A stretch of 64,000 bases of DNA, taken from contig JANXXL010000131.1 in NCBI GenBank assembly GCA_025350625.1, positions 1 through 64,000 on the forward strand, written 5' to 3'. Positions 34,666 through 43,007 of the stretch are shown in pieces. The notes under the pieces were generated by a model. That model did no database searches and was not told the DNA's origin. It saw only the letters and a list, made by a program, of their open reading frames with translations. The position numbers were made by a program, and so were the translations under genes. Within the stretch, counting starts at the first letter, position 1; each line of letters starts with the position of its first letter. Source of the DNA: Bryobacterales bacterium. GTDB taxonomy: Bacteria > Acidobacteriota > Terriglobia > Bryobacterales > Bryobacteraceae.

Positions 34666-35037
34666 TTACGTCAATAGCCTCCGCCTGATCCTGACGCCGA
34701 TACTCTCCGCCAAGCCGATCGCTCCCAGCCCTATCAGGAAATGAAGGATGCGGATCGCTTCGTGTGCGCGTCCCGGCAGCAACGTTCCCATTCTCAGCCC
34801 GAAGGCCACCACGATCACGCCATATAACATTGCGCCCAGGACAAGCCCCGGCTTCACGCCCGCGCGCAGACCCATCGCGGCCAGAATCCATAGGAGACTC
34901 ACCAGGATCTCGCCCAGCCGCATGTGTACCGGCACCATCTCGAGCGAACGGCCTGACCAGAACATGAATCCGAGCACGAGCATAAATAAACTCAGCACGC
35001 GTATCGCGCTCTGGATCAGTCTGGTTGCGATTTTCAT
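34666..35037 (-). CDS. Four-segment integral membrane protein of unknown function
   Basis: 123 aa with four hydrophobic segments (AIRVLSLFMLVLGFMFWSG; LGEILVSLLWILAAMGL; GLVLGAMLYGVIVVAFGL; ILHFLIGLGAIGLAESIGV) and a basic C-terminus RIRRRLLT, placing the ends in the cytoplasm. I do not recognise a named family with certainty. No strong ribosome site before the ATG at 35037. Single gene between the NHL protein and hicB. Confidence 0.65.
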   Translation of the reverse strand: MKIATRLIQSAIRVLSLFMLVLGFMFWSGRSLEMVPVHMRLGEILVSLLWILAAMGLRAGVKPGLVLGAMLYGVIVVAFGLRMGTLLPGRAHEAIRILHFLIGLGAIGLAESIGVRIRRRLLT

Positions 35038-35156
35038 ATGGGTTTAGGATCGCACGCCCTTGGCGCCGGTCGTAAACGGATCGCGGTAGTCCGACTCGCC
35101 TATTTCGCTTCTGGCAAGGAGCGAATGGGGCTGCCAACACGCAGTAAACTGAACCT

Positions 35157-35378
35157 ATGACTCGCAAAGCCAGTGTGCTGATCGAAAAAGACGAGCATGG
35201 GTTTTACGCTTCGTGCCCGGAACTCAAGGGCTGTCAGTCGCAAGGGGCAAGCATCGAGGATGCCTTGGCAAACATTCGCGAAGCAATCGAACTGTATCTG
35301 GAAACGCTGCCACCAGATGAGCGGGATGCATTGCTGAGCCGCGAGATCCTCACCACCTCCGTTGAGGTGCATGCCTAA
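35157..35378 (+). CDS. hicB: HicB-like antitoxin
   Basis: 73 aa: RKASVLIEKDEHGFYASCPELKGCQSQGASIEDALANIREAIELYLETL is the HicB partial RNase-H-like fold (given in parts: VLIEKDEHGFYASCPEL, then CQSQGASIEDALANIREAIE). It binds and neutralises a HicA mRNA interferase and may repress its own promoter, although no DNA-binding tail is present. The downstream hicA starts inside its stop region (ATG at 35371) but is frameshifted, so this antitoxin appears to have outlived its toxin. Confidence 0.88.
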   Translation: MTRKASVLIEKDEHGFYASCPELKGCQSQGASIEDALANIREAIELYLETLPPDERDALLSREILTTSVEVHA

Positions 35379-35576
35379 ACCCCTCGGTGGACTGCCCGCG
35401 AAGCGGAAACGGCGCTATTAGCTGCGGGTTTCCACCTACTGCGATCAAAAGGTAGCCACCGAATCTACGCAAAGGGAACACGTCGGGTGGTCGTCCCCTT
35501 TCATGCGGGTGCCGTGCTTCATCCTAAGATTGTGAAGCAGACCCTCGAAGCACTCGATGAAACGCGAACCGGGTAG
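35371..35576 (+). pseudogene. hicA: hicA toxin gene, frameshifted
   Basis: The ATG at 35371 overlaps the hicB stop and gives MPKPLGG but then ends at TAG after 16 codons. From 35388 a second frame reads TAREAETALLAAGFHLLRS, then KGSHRIYAKGTRRVVVPFHAG and AVLHPKIVKQTLEALDE to TAG at 35574-35576. This is a complete HicA body, including the catalytic-type His of GSHRIY. The second frame has no start codon after its upstream stop, and one missing base near 35386-35390 would restore a 68-aa HicA. No standard slippery heptamer is present, so decay or a sequencing error is likelier than programmed frameshifting. Confidence 0.85.
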
Positions 35577-36134
35577 ACTCTCAACAGTGACGTGAAACTC
35601 GTGATGCGCTGCAAGAATTAGGGAGCGCTCCCTCCAAAAAAATCGGCGCATAAAAAAACAGGTTTGTGACGATTCTCTTTGCTTACACATTTGCTCACAC
35701 CATTGGCCTCCATAGCAGTCATGATGCCCAAAAGGCCGACCCGCATCCACGCAGAATCGGCCAGTTACGGCGGGACTACCTCGGGCGAGAATCGGGTTCG
35801 CTTCCCGTTAGCGGTTTCAATTCCTCCTCATTTAGCTCTGGCAGAATCCCTGGCGGCGCCCGGAAACGCAACGATATTCAGACGCCATCGCCAGCCTGGT
35901 AGCGGGCTACTTCTTCCATGAGACGGCCCCGCTTGTCAACAAAAATCTTCCCCGCTTCAACCCAGGCTTCCATACGCATTCAAGTGAGCCTGTTTGCGAC
36001 TAGGCTCGATGCAAGATGAATTCAGGGTCGAAGTCCGGCGCTGTCTTCTACTTTACGAGCTCGAAGCTCAAGCCCACTAGCGCAGTCGCCGGAACGTTCG
36101 GGTTTACTCAACACCGCAATGGTCAAGACAACTT
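35577..36134. other. 558-base region without a confident gene
   Basis: I see no complete gene here. The minus strand holds a short ORF (33 codons ending about 35885) reading MRMEAWVEAGKIFVDKRGR then LMEEVARYQAGDGV that looks like protein but is too short to assign; the plus strand holds overlapping ORFs of 60-80 codons without domain features. The part next to the IS110 element (roughly 36000-36134) may be its right end. Probably decayed or transferred DNA. Confidence 0.5.
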
Positions 36135-37190
36135 TCACACCATCTTAGGAAAGGGTTTGTAGAACTCGCCGCTTACCCATAAGCGGTGCAGCAGCACGGA
36201 TAGCTTGCGGGCCACCGCGACAATCCCCCGCAGCGTAGCTTTCTTTCCGCCTTCGGTTTTAGCCAAGCCCCATCGGCGTAGCGCCGAGTCCTTGCCCCAA
36301 TGTCCCAGGACGTGATGTGCGCACTGCACCAATAACTTGCGCAAGTATGGATCGCCGCTCTTGGCGATCCCTAACTGGGGATCGTGCGCACCGCTCTGTT
36401 TCTGCCTGGGCCGCAGTCCCAGAAATCCCGCTACATCGCGGCTGTGCGCGAACCGCTCGGGCCGCCCTAACGTCAATGCGAAAGTCAGGGCGGTGAGGGT
36501 GCCCACGCCCGGAATGCTGGTCAATCGTTTTACTTCTGGATGCCATTGCTCGGCCAACTCGCCGATGCGCTGATCATAGTTGCCGATGTGCTGGCTCAAC
36601 GCGTCGATGTGCCGCAGTAATCCTTCCAGCGCCGTTCGCAACATCGCGGGCAGATCCGCCAACGCCCGTTCTCCGAACGTGCCGGTAATCGACTTAGGCA
36701 GGCGTACGCCGAACCCCTTGGCGATGCCGCGCGCACTATTGATCAGCAGCGTACGTGCTCGCAGGATCGCATCCCGCGCCCGTATCACGGCTAGTTGGGC
36801 TTGTTGTTCGGCGGTGCGGTGCTCCACAGGAGCCAGCAGTTGTACGTCGGCCCGGGCAAGAAGCGCGAGTTTCCTCGCATCGGCCGAATCGTTCTTGGTG
36901 TCGCTGGCGGTGATCCACTTTAGCTTACGCGCGTTGGCCACGATTACTTCATGACCCAACCCCTTCAGTTCCCGGCTGATCCAGGCCGACTGCGCCCCCG
37001 CTTCCAGTGCAATCCGCCGTGGCTCTCCGCTGAAATGTGTTGCCAGCGAACTCGCCTGGTTACGGAAACTGCCTTCTTCGACGACCTCACCCTCTCGGTT
37101 CACGACGCAGTAGCGGCTCATCTTGTCGCCCAAATCAATACCAATCGTCTCGGCCGGCATTCGCTTTCCCGCTTTGCTAAGCTTCTTCAT
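36135..37190 (-). mobile_element. IS110-family insertion sequence transposase (DEDD)
   Basis: 351-aa recombinase. N-terminal RuvC-like domain with Asp19 (GIDLGDK), Glu63 (IALEAG) and Asp101/Asp104 (KNDSADARK), then a coiled middle, then the C-terminal Transposase_20 domain with SIPGVGTLTALTFAL, DVAGFLGLRPRQKQSG and GDPYLRKLLVQCAHH. ATG at 37190 has GGAG upstream. IS110 elements lack terminal inverted repeats, so the ends are not determined; only the gene span is given. The element is apparently intact, next to the hicAB remnant. IS110/IS621 relatives use a bridge RNA encoded in a non-coding end. Confidence 0.92.
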
Positions 37191-37314
37191 GGCTGGTTTC
37201 TCCTTTGCACCTCATCGAGTGCGTTCCACAGCTTATCGCTGTATAAGGCGAGTCAGCCGTCTCATCCCATCTTCTTTGAAATTCCGCTTTCTTTCGGCGG
37301 ATCGCAGTAACGGT
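37191..37314 (-). ncRNA. Candidate bridge-RNA/left-end region of the IS110 element
   Basis: Non-coding stretch just 5' of the transposase. It contains a bulged hairpin GCAC...GTGC (37207-37222) and two mutually exclusive stems: ACAGC-TTATC-GCTGT (37228-37242) and CTTAT-CGCTGT-ATAAG (37232-37247). In IS110-group elements the bridge RNA is made from this end. Element boundaries and RNA are not demonstrated. Confidence 0.35.
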
Positions 37315-37566
37315 CTACCAACCATCCCCAAAAGACATCCCTCCACATAGTGCGAACACACAAACATTCCAGAACCAAATGAGGAGAATCAAATCGCGAA
37401 CGGCGTGGCTAACAGAGACAATAGGAGTAAACCCATATATGCAGGCAACCGCAGCACTGGTCAATACCAGCAGCCCGGCTGAGATTCTTGCTCCTGGAAT
37501 GAACTTGCGGGCTCGCTCCATTCCGAAGTAGTAATTTCTGCGTGCTTGTTTCAGTTCGATTAGCAC
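37315..37566 (-). CDS. Small hydrophobic ORF, doubtful
   Basis: Up to 83 aa from a GTG at 37566 or 68 aa from the ATG at 37521. It has two hydrophobic segments (ISAGLLVLTSAAVACIYGF; LILLIWFWNVCVFALCGGM) with a basic N-terminus. No family recognised and no ribosome site of note. It lies between the IS110 element and another small membrane ORF, in DNA of lower GC content than its surroundings, so it may be accessory DNA. Confidence 0.35.
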   Translation of the reverse strand: MLIELKQARRNYYFGMERARKFIPGARISAGLLVLTSAAVACIYGFTPIVSVSHAVRDLILLIWFWNVCVFALCGGMSFGDGW

Positions 37567-37641
37567 CTCGGATAACTACCCAAAATCATACTCCCTTTCA
37601 AAGTAGGATTTTCGGACCAGTGACCTGCGCCTGCATGATCC

Positions 37642-37860
37642 TCATGAATTGAATTTGCCCATCAGTCCTAGAACAACAAGAAGCGCGCCAAATCCAACGT
37701 ACAAAGCACGCCAACGCTTCGTAAACGGCTTCGGTGCTGTAAGCCGATCTTCCTCCCGAAGCGGCGCTTCGACCTGGTTGCGGAATTTGCCTTCACTGAG
37801 CAGCCCGGTAAGTATCAAAATTATTCCAAAAAGTATGCCTAGAACATTTTGAAGAGTCAT
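37642..37860 (-). CDS. Small two-segment membrane protein
   Basis: 72 aa from the ATG at 37860. Two transmembrane segments (VLGILFGIILILTGLLS; WRALYVGFGALLVVLGLMG) flank a polar, charged loop (VEAPLREEDRLTAPKPFTKR). Unknown function. Divergent from the molybdopterin oxidoreductase gene, about 100 bases away. Confidence 0.5.
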   Translation of the reverse strand: MTLQNVLGILFGIILILTGLLSEGKFRNQVEAPLREEDRLTAPKPFTKRWRALYVGFGALLVVLGLMGKFNS

Positions 37861-37961
37861 GAGTTCACTGATCGATGCGCCGCGCGGACGCCATAATGCT
37901 ACCAAACGGGGGGATCGTGCCGGAAGACCCACTACCGTCAGTCGCTTGTTATCCTGCGGGT

Positions 37962-40010
37962 ATGGAAATCCGGCACTCCGTTTGCGCGCTTGATTGTCCC
38001 GACGCTTGTTCTCTGCTGGTCAACGTGGAAGATGGCCGCGCTACCCGACTGCGCGGGGATACAGCCCATCCGGTCACACGCGGATTCCTCTGCGGGAAGG
38101 TCGCGCAATATCTGGAGCGCGAATACTCGCCGCAGCGCCTGCTCTATCCGCAAAAACGCGCCGGTGCGAAAGGCGAAGGGCGCTTCGCGCGCATCTCGTG
38201 GGACGAAGCGCTCGGAACCATCGCACAGCGCCTGGCTGCCATCGCCGAAAAGCACGGACCCGAATCGATTCTCCCCTATAGCTACGCCGGGACCATGGGC
38301 TTGCTCAACGGTTCCGGCATGGACCGCCGCTTCTTCCATCGCCTGGGCGCCTCGCGGCTCGACCGCACGATTTGTTCCAGCACCGGCGGCGCCGCTCTTA
38401 CCGCAAGTCTCGGTTTGCGCTACGGCACCGAGCCCGAACAGTTTCGCCATTCTAAACTGATCATCGCCTGGGGCGCGAATATTCACGGCACCAACGTGCA
38501 CCTGTGGCCTTTCATCGTCGAGGCCCGCCGCAACGGGGCCAAGCTCTATGTGATCGACCCGGTCAAGACCCGCACCGCCGCTCTGGCCGACCGCCATCTG
38601 GCGATAAATCCGGGAAGCGATCTCGCGCTGGCGCTGGGCTTGACGCACGTCATTATTGGTGAGAAACTTCACGATGCCGATTACGTCGCGCGTTATACCC
38701 ACGGTTTCGACGAACTCGCCGCTCTCGCCCGAGCCTACGATCCGACGCGAGTGGCCGCACTCACGGGCATCGCCGCGGAGGATATCGTGCAACTCGCGCG
38801 CGAGTACGCGAACGCGCGGCCCGCTGTCATTCGCGTGAACTATGGAGTGCAGCGCAGCGACCATGGCGGCGCGGCGGTCCGCGCGATTGCCGCTCTGCCG
38901 GCGCTCACGGGGTCTTGGAAGGAAGCCGGCGGTGGATTGCAGCTCACCACCTCGCAAGCTTTCCAGTTCAATAGCAAGGCTCTCGAAATGCCGGAGTTGC
39001 AGGAGCGCTCGACGCTCGGGCGCGAAGCGCGCCTCGTCAATATGTCGGAGCTGGGCAAGGCGCTCACGGAATTGGACGCCCCGCCCGTCAAGGCGATGGT
39101 GGTTTATAACTCCAACCCGGCAGCCATCGCGCCGAACCAAGGAAGGGTGTTGGCAGGAATGCGCCGCGAAGATTTGTTCACGGTGGTGCTCGAACAATTC
39201 CAGACGGACACCGCTGATTACGCGGACATCCTCTTGCCTTCGACGACATTCCTCGAACATACCGACCTGTACCGCTCCTACGGGCACTATTTCCTGCAAC
39301 TGGCTCGCCCGGCGCTCGATCCGCCTGGCGAAGCCCGCTCCAACGTCGAAGTCTTCCGCGACCTGGCGCTGCGCATGGGCTTTGACGACCAATGTTTCCG
39401 CGATTCCGAAGACATCATGATCCGTTCGCTGCTCAACTCCGGACATCCATTCCTCAAAGGCATCACACTCGAGCGCTTGGACCGGGAGCACTCCATTCGA
39501 CTGAACATTTCCGAGCCTGGCGCACCTTTTTTGCCCTTTCGGGAAGGCGGGTTTGGCACGCCATCCGGGAAGTGCGAGTTCGGAGCCGAGGCGCTCGACT
39601 ACACGCCGCCAGTGGAGTCGCGCTTCGGAGACGAGTCCCTCAAAAGCCGCTATCCGCTGGAGTTGATTTCATCAAAAAATGACGACAGCATGAATTCCAC
39701 ATTTGGCTATCGCCCGCGGGTGGATGCGGACACTTCCCTGCTCTATCTGAATCATGCCGACGCCACATCTCGCGCTATCCAGACCGGCGACCGCGTACGA
39801 GTCTTCAATGACCGCGGCAGCCTTCTGCTGCGCGCCAACGTGAACGGAGTGGTGCAGCCCGGGGTCGCGCGCGCGCCATCCGTGCGCTGGAACAAGCGCG
39901 CAGAGGACGCCTCGAACGTCAATGTGCTCACTTCCGAGCGCCTCACGGACATGGGAGGCGGTCCTACGTTTTATAGCTGCCTGGTCGAAGTCGAACGCTG
40001 CGGCGATTAG
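37962..40010 (+). CDS. Molybdopterin oxidoreductase of the DMSO-reductase superfamily, stand-alone
   Basis: 682 aa from the ATG at 37962; the upstream ATG at 37875 would add a non-homologous 29 residues. The N-terminus binds a [4Fe-4S] cluster through Cys8, Cys12, Cys16 and Cys44 (VCALDCPDACSLLV ... GFLCGKV). Cys138 in RTICSSTGGA is at the position of the molybdenum/tungsten ligand in formate-dehydrogenase/Nap-type enzymes. The C-terminal molydop-binding domain includes NDRGSLLLRANVNGVVQPGV. There is no Tat leader and no electron-transfer subunit beside it, so it is probably cytoplasmic with a diffusible partner. Substrate unknown. Its end overlaps the convergent amidohydrolase by 4 bases. 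Confidence 0.9.
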   Translation: MEIRHSVCALDCPDACSLLVNVEDGRATRLRGDTAHPVTRGFLCGKVAQYLEREYSPQRLLYPQKRAGAKGEGRFARISWDEALGTIAQRLAAIAEKHGPESILPYSYAGTMGLLNGSGMDRRFFHRLGASRLDRTICSSTGGAALTASLGLRYGTEPEQFRHSKLIIAWGANIHGTNVHLWPFIVEARRNGAKLYVIDPVKTRTAALADRHLAINPGSDLALALGLTHVIIGEKLHDADYVARYTHGFDELAALARAYDPTRVAALTGIAAEDIVQLAREYANARPAVIRVNYGVQRSDHGGAAVRAIAALPALTGSWKEAGGGLQLTTSQAFQFNSKALEMPELQERSTLGREARLVNMSELGKALTELDAPPVKAMVVYNSNPAAIAPNQGRVLAGMRREDLFTVVLEQFQTDTADYADILLPSTTFLEHTDLYRSYGHYFLQLARPALDPPGEARSNVEVFRDLALRMGFDDQCFRDSEDIMIRSLLNSGHPFLKGITLERLDREHSIRLNISEPGAPFLPFREGGFGTPSGKCEFGAEALDYTPPVESRFGDESLKSRYPLELISSKNDDSMNSTFGYRPRVDADTSLLYLNHADATSRAIQTGDRVRVFNDRGSLLLRANVNGVVQPGVARAPSVRWNKRAEDASNVNVLTSERLTDMGGGPTFYSCLVEVERCGD

Positions 40011-41428
40011 TGCGCGGCGGCGGAAAGGGCCGCCACCCGCTCTAGCATCGCGTCCAGATCCTGGCGTGCATAATAGCGCCCTCGCAGCACCACGCCGCCG
40101 ATCTTCTGGGTATTGTGAATGTCCTTGAGCGGGTCGGCGTTGAGCAGCACCAGGTCGGCGGACTTCCCTTCCTCAATGGTGCCGGTCTCGTTGAGAATTC
40201 CGAAGTAGCGCGCCGGGTTCCGCGTCGCCGTCTGCAGCGCTTCCATAGGTGTCAATCCGGACTCCTCGAAGAGCGCCAGTTCCTGGTGCAATCCCCAGCC
40301 TGGCAACACGGGGTTAAATGGATTGGTGTCCGTGCCTGCGAGCAATTCCACGCCGGCGCGGTGCATATCGCCGACCAGCTTCCTGTAGCGGGTGAGCAGC
40401 ATACGCATGCGCTGATGCAGCACCTCGTATTCGGGGGGAGACAAATCACGCAGGTAAAAGATCACGCGTGGGTCCCAGTTGGAGGTCCATGTCTTAGGGA
40501 GGAAGCGGCGGCGCGGATCGTTTACGAACTCTTCGTCAAGCTCGTGCACGAAACCAGCCAGGATGGCGAGTGTGGGCGTCTGCCATGTCCCGTTCTTTCG
40601 AAACGTCTCGAAGAGCGCGGCGGCCTTGGTTTCGTCATAGGTATTCACCAGCCCGGAGAGCAGCGGCCACGCCAGCAGCCGCAGTCTTTGCTCACCCGTC
40701 ATCTGGGGATCGTACATAGTGGCCACCCGCTCGGCTCGAAGTTGCACCTCATTAGTAGAAGCGGCCAGCAAAATATTGTTCAGGTGTTCCTCGCTGCGCA
40801 TCCCGGCGTCCGAGGCTTCGAGCGGACTCACCTCTTCCGGCACGTGCCCGGCTATCGGGATTCCCACCGCACGCGCCTCCTCTGCCAAGGCCAGGAACGC
40901 TTCCCGCGGAACGCTGCTGTACACTTTAAGGAAATCCGCGCCGTGAGCCTGTAACAGGTGGACGGCGAGCCGGGCTTGTTCGGCGTTCGCTACCGCCACT
41001 GCATCCGGCCAGTTCCCTCCGCCACCCATAAGCGGACCGTCCACGAATCCCGGCGCAAACATTCGCGGCGCGTCCGAACGCAGCTTCCATTGCCGGATGG
41101 TTGCCAAAGCGATCCCCGAATACATCTCGCGAACTCCCGTGATCCCGTTGGCGATCAGCAGCGGAAACGCGATCTCGGGCGAAGTGATATGCACATGCAT
41201 ATCCCACAATCCGGGAATCAGATACTTACCCGTAGCATCGATCACAACTGCGCCGGCTACGCTCTTGGCCCGCCGTTTCACCGTTACGATGCGGCCGTCG
41301 CGGACGATCACGGTGAAGTTTTTCTTAGCGGGCGCGCCGGTTGCGTCGATCACCGTCGCGTGTTCAAAGACCAGCGTCTGCGCGACGGCTGGGGGAAGCA
41401 GACCAATCAGGAGAATGAAAGCGCGCAC
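40007..41428 (-). CDS. Exported amidohydrolase (imidazolonepropionase/prolidase-like)
   Basis: 473 aa with signal peptide MRAFILLIGLLPPAVA. Metal ligands are the HxH of LWDMHVHIT, a Lys in ADFLKVYSS, His in IAGHVPEEV and SEEHL, and Asp in LAGTDTNP; composite beta-sandwich ends flank the barrel (TLVFEHATVIDATG and KSADLVLLNADPLKDI). The subtype-I amidohydrolase group includes Xaa-Pro dipeptidases and imidazolonepropionase-like enzymes; substrate not assignable. It starts at the stop of the TlpA gene (one-base overlap), so it is the distal gene of the minus-strand operon from 42.9 kb. Confidence 0.88.
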   Translation of the reverse strand: MRAFILLIGLLPPAVAQTLVFEHATVIDATGAPAKKNFTVIVRDGRIVTVKRRAKSVAGAVVIDATGKYLIPGLWDMHVHITSPEIAFPLLIANGITGVREMYSGIALATIRQWKLRSDAPRMFAPGFVDGPLMGGGGNWPDAVAVANAEQARLAVHLLQAHGADFLKVYSSVPREAFLALAEEARAVGIPIAGHVPEEVSPLEASDAGMRSEEHLNNILLAASTNEVQLRAERVATMYDPQMTGEQRLRLLAWPLLSGLVNTYDETKAAALFETFRKNGTWQTPTLAILAGFVHELDEEFVNDPRRRFLPKTWTSNWDPRVIFYLRDLSPPEYEVLHQRMRMLLTRYRKLVGDMHRAGVELLAGTDTNPFNPVLPGWGLHQELALFEESGLTPMEALQTATRNPARYFGILNETGTIEEGKSADLVLLNADPLKDIHNTQKIGGVVLRGRYYARQDLDAMLERVAALSAAAH

Positions 41429-41907
41429 TACAGCAACTTGATAATGGCGGCTTCCAGGTCTGAGATCGGAGTGTCGCCGAAGAACGATCGGACTCTTTTG
41501 CCGGTGCGGTCGTAAAGGAACAGCGCCGGCAACTCACCGCTCGCCCACTTAGCGTCGACTGTGGGATAAAACGCGTCGTTATTCGCGGTCTTCAGAAGAT
41601 ACGTTGGTCCCTCCACACGATTTTCCTTGAGGACCTTTAGCGCCGCGGCTTCCTGCTCCTGATCGTCGGCTGAGATCAGCACCAGGTCAAACCCGCGCAC
41701 CGCCAGCTTCCGCGACAACTGGACCAACTGCGGCATCTCCTTGCGGCAGGGCACGCACCAGGTAGCCCAGAAATTGGCGAGGACCACCTTGCCGTGGTGG
41801 GCGGCGATTACTTTGGGGTAAACGGCTTGGTCGAGACGCGTCAGCTTGGGTGAAATTTGCGCCATCAAGCCGGCTGCGAATATACCCAGACCAAGCAGCA
41901 GCTTCAT
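41428..41907 (-). CDS. TlpA-like thioredoxin-fold protein, exported
   Basis: 159 aa. Signal-type N-terminus MKLLLGLGIFAAGLMA, then a thioredoxin fold with the redox motif WCVPC (Cys51, Cys54), VLANFWATWCVPCRKEMPQL and the cis-Pro region SGELPALFLYDRTGK. Such proteins reduce or isomerise periplasmic disulfides. Overlaps the upstream gene by 4 bases (ATGA) and the downstream amidohydrolase by one base, so the three are translationally coupled. Confidence 0.9.
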   Translation of the reverse strand: MKLLLGLGIFAAGLMAQISPKLTRLDQAVYPKVIAAHHGKVVLANFWATWCVPCRKEMPQLVQLSRKLAVRGFDLVLISADDQEQEAAALKVLKENRVEGPTYLLKTANNDAFYPTVDAKWASGELPALFLYDRTGKRVRSFFGDTPISDLEAAIIKLL

Positions 41908-42284
41908 TTCTTATCAAGCTTGAAGTTCATGACGGCTTCTTTGCGATTGTCGAACAGACTGAGCGTCCGCGCCGCCGCGGTTGCGTCGCCGGACTTGACC
42001 GTTAACTGATAGTCGATGTCGGCGCGCAAGCCTGAGAAGTGATACTGACCATCGGTCTGCGTGATAAAAGATCGTACCTGGAGCGTGCGCATATCTTTGA
42101 GCTGGACCACCGCCCCGTTTGCCGGCTGGTCGTCCGCACCCACCACGATTCCCATCACGGACCGGGAATTCGCTTCTTCGCGCCGCTCTTGTTTGGTCTT
42201 GTTTTGAGCGAAGACACCTGCGGAAAGAATCGCCGCCACGGCCGCAAGCGTCAGCACCCGTAAGACGTTCCGCATCCGCATCAT
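41904..42284 (-). CDS. Exported carboxypeptidase-like regulatory (beta-sandwich) domain protein
   Basis: 126 aa. Signal peptide VLRVLTLAAVAAILSAGVFA, then a single CarboxypepD_reg-like domain: RSVMGIVVGADDQPANGAVVQL ... FITQTDGQYHFSGLRADIDYQLTVK. The domain occurs as a stand-alone periplasmic protein widely in Acidobacteria; function unknown. The upstream gene (42299-42644) is a frameshifted member of the same fold. Overlaps the TlpA gene by 4 bases. Confidence 0.82.
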   Translation of the reverse strand: MMRMRNVLRVLTLAAVAAILSAGVFAQNKTKQERREEANSRSVMGIVVGADDQPANGAVVQLKDMRTLQVRSFITQTDGQYHFSGLRADIDYQLTVKSGDATAAARTLSLFDNRKEAVMNFKLDKK

Positions 42285-42298
42285 AGTTTACTCTCCAC

Positions 42299-42644
42299 TT
42301 ATTTGGACTCGGAAGGCAACGCAAGGGTTACCTCTACCCGCTCTTCTCCGGTAACGGAAACTTCTTTTTCGGCTGGCTGATAGCCTTTGAGCGACGCTTT
42401 GACGATGTAGGCGGCGGGCGTAGGCGTTACCCGGAACGCAAATTCGCCCCGGGAGTCGCTCACAGATTGCAATCCTTTAATTTTCGGCGCGTCTTTCCTC
42501 GATAGAGTCACGGGCAGCGCCAGGGAGCGAGAATCCGTTGTCGTGAAATACCGTGCCTGCAATCACCGCGTAAGCCCGGTCTTTCTGGGGCGAGGCCCCT
42601 TCGGCGACCGAAAACGCCAGGAGGCAGGCCGCGCCAGCCACCAT
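42299..42644 (-). pseudogene. Carboxypeptidase-like regulatory domain gene, frameshifted
   Basis: From the ATG at 42644 the frame gives a leader and domain start, MVAGAACLLAFSVAEGASPQ then AYAVIAGTVFHDNGFSLPGA, and then breaks off in unrelated sequence. The frame offset by one base continues exactly where it should: PVTLSRKDAPKIKGLQSVSD, SRGEFAFRVTPTPAAYIVKA, SLKGYQPAEKEVSVTGEER, to the stop at 42299. One extra base near 42515 is enough to explain it. A real mutation or a sequencing error cannot be told apart here. Starts 14 bases after the zinc-ribbon gene. Confidence 0.8.
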
Positions 42645-42657
42645 GTGACCTGCCAGT

Positions 42658-42903
42658 TTACTTCCAAGCCTTATCCTCGTCTTCGTCCTCTTCGTCGTCC
42701 TCGTCTTCGTCATCGTCGTCTTCATCCAGGTCGTCTTCATCGAGGTCGTCCTCGTCATCGGCGGCGTCGGAAACCAATTCAAGCGGGCTCACGCCGCTCA
42801 CGTTCAGATTTGCGCCGCACTCCTCGCATACCAGGGAATCCCCTTCATCCAGCTCTTCCTCGTCAACATCTATGACCGCATCGCAAAGCGGGCAGTTGAC
42901 CAT
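42658..42903 (-). CDS. LysW-like zinc-ribbon protein with a highly acidic tail
   Basis: 81 aa with GAGGAGGAG just before the ATG at 42903. Two CxxC pairs (Cys4/Cys7 in NCPLCDAVI and Cys26/Cys29 in VCEECGANL) form a zinc ribbon like LysW/ArgW carrier proteins. From about residue 48 the tail is nearly all Asp and Glu (DDEDDLDEDDLDEDDDDEDE and on) and ends AWK, not the EDWGE-type Glu end of LysW carriers. No lysine or arginine biosynthesis genes are near. It could be a general metal-binding or acidic mimic protein. First gene of the minus-strand operon. Confidence 0.75.
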   Translation of the reverse strand: MVNCPLCDAVIDVDEEELDEGDSLVCEECGANLNVSGVSPLELVSDAADDEDDLDEDDLDEDDDDEDEDDEEDEDEDKAWK

Positions 42904-43007
42904 GGCTCTCCTCCTCGTCTACCACGCGGTCTACGCGCTAAAACACTTGCAAGCGCCTGGAAGGGCACCCAGAACTATATTTACCATGAGATCGCCGCAG
43001 AGAGCGG

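Noticed and set aside
35371-35420. Programmed frameshift in hicA
   Set aside because: The required shift is minus one, but no X-XXY-YYZ heptamer in frame was found between the ATG and the correct frame; a missing base is simpler.
35666-35921. Plus-strand ORFs of 78 and 80 codons
   Set aside because: No start with a ribosome site, no domain, no recognisable composition; treated as gene-free DNA.
37938-39491. Minus-strand 517-codon open frame
   Set aside because: Antisense to the molybdopterin oxidoreductase; composition is that of a shadow frame.
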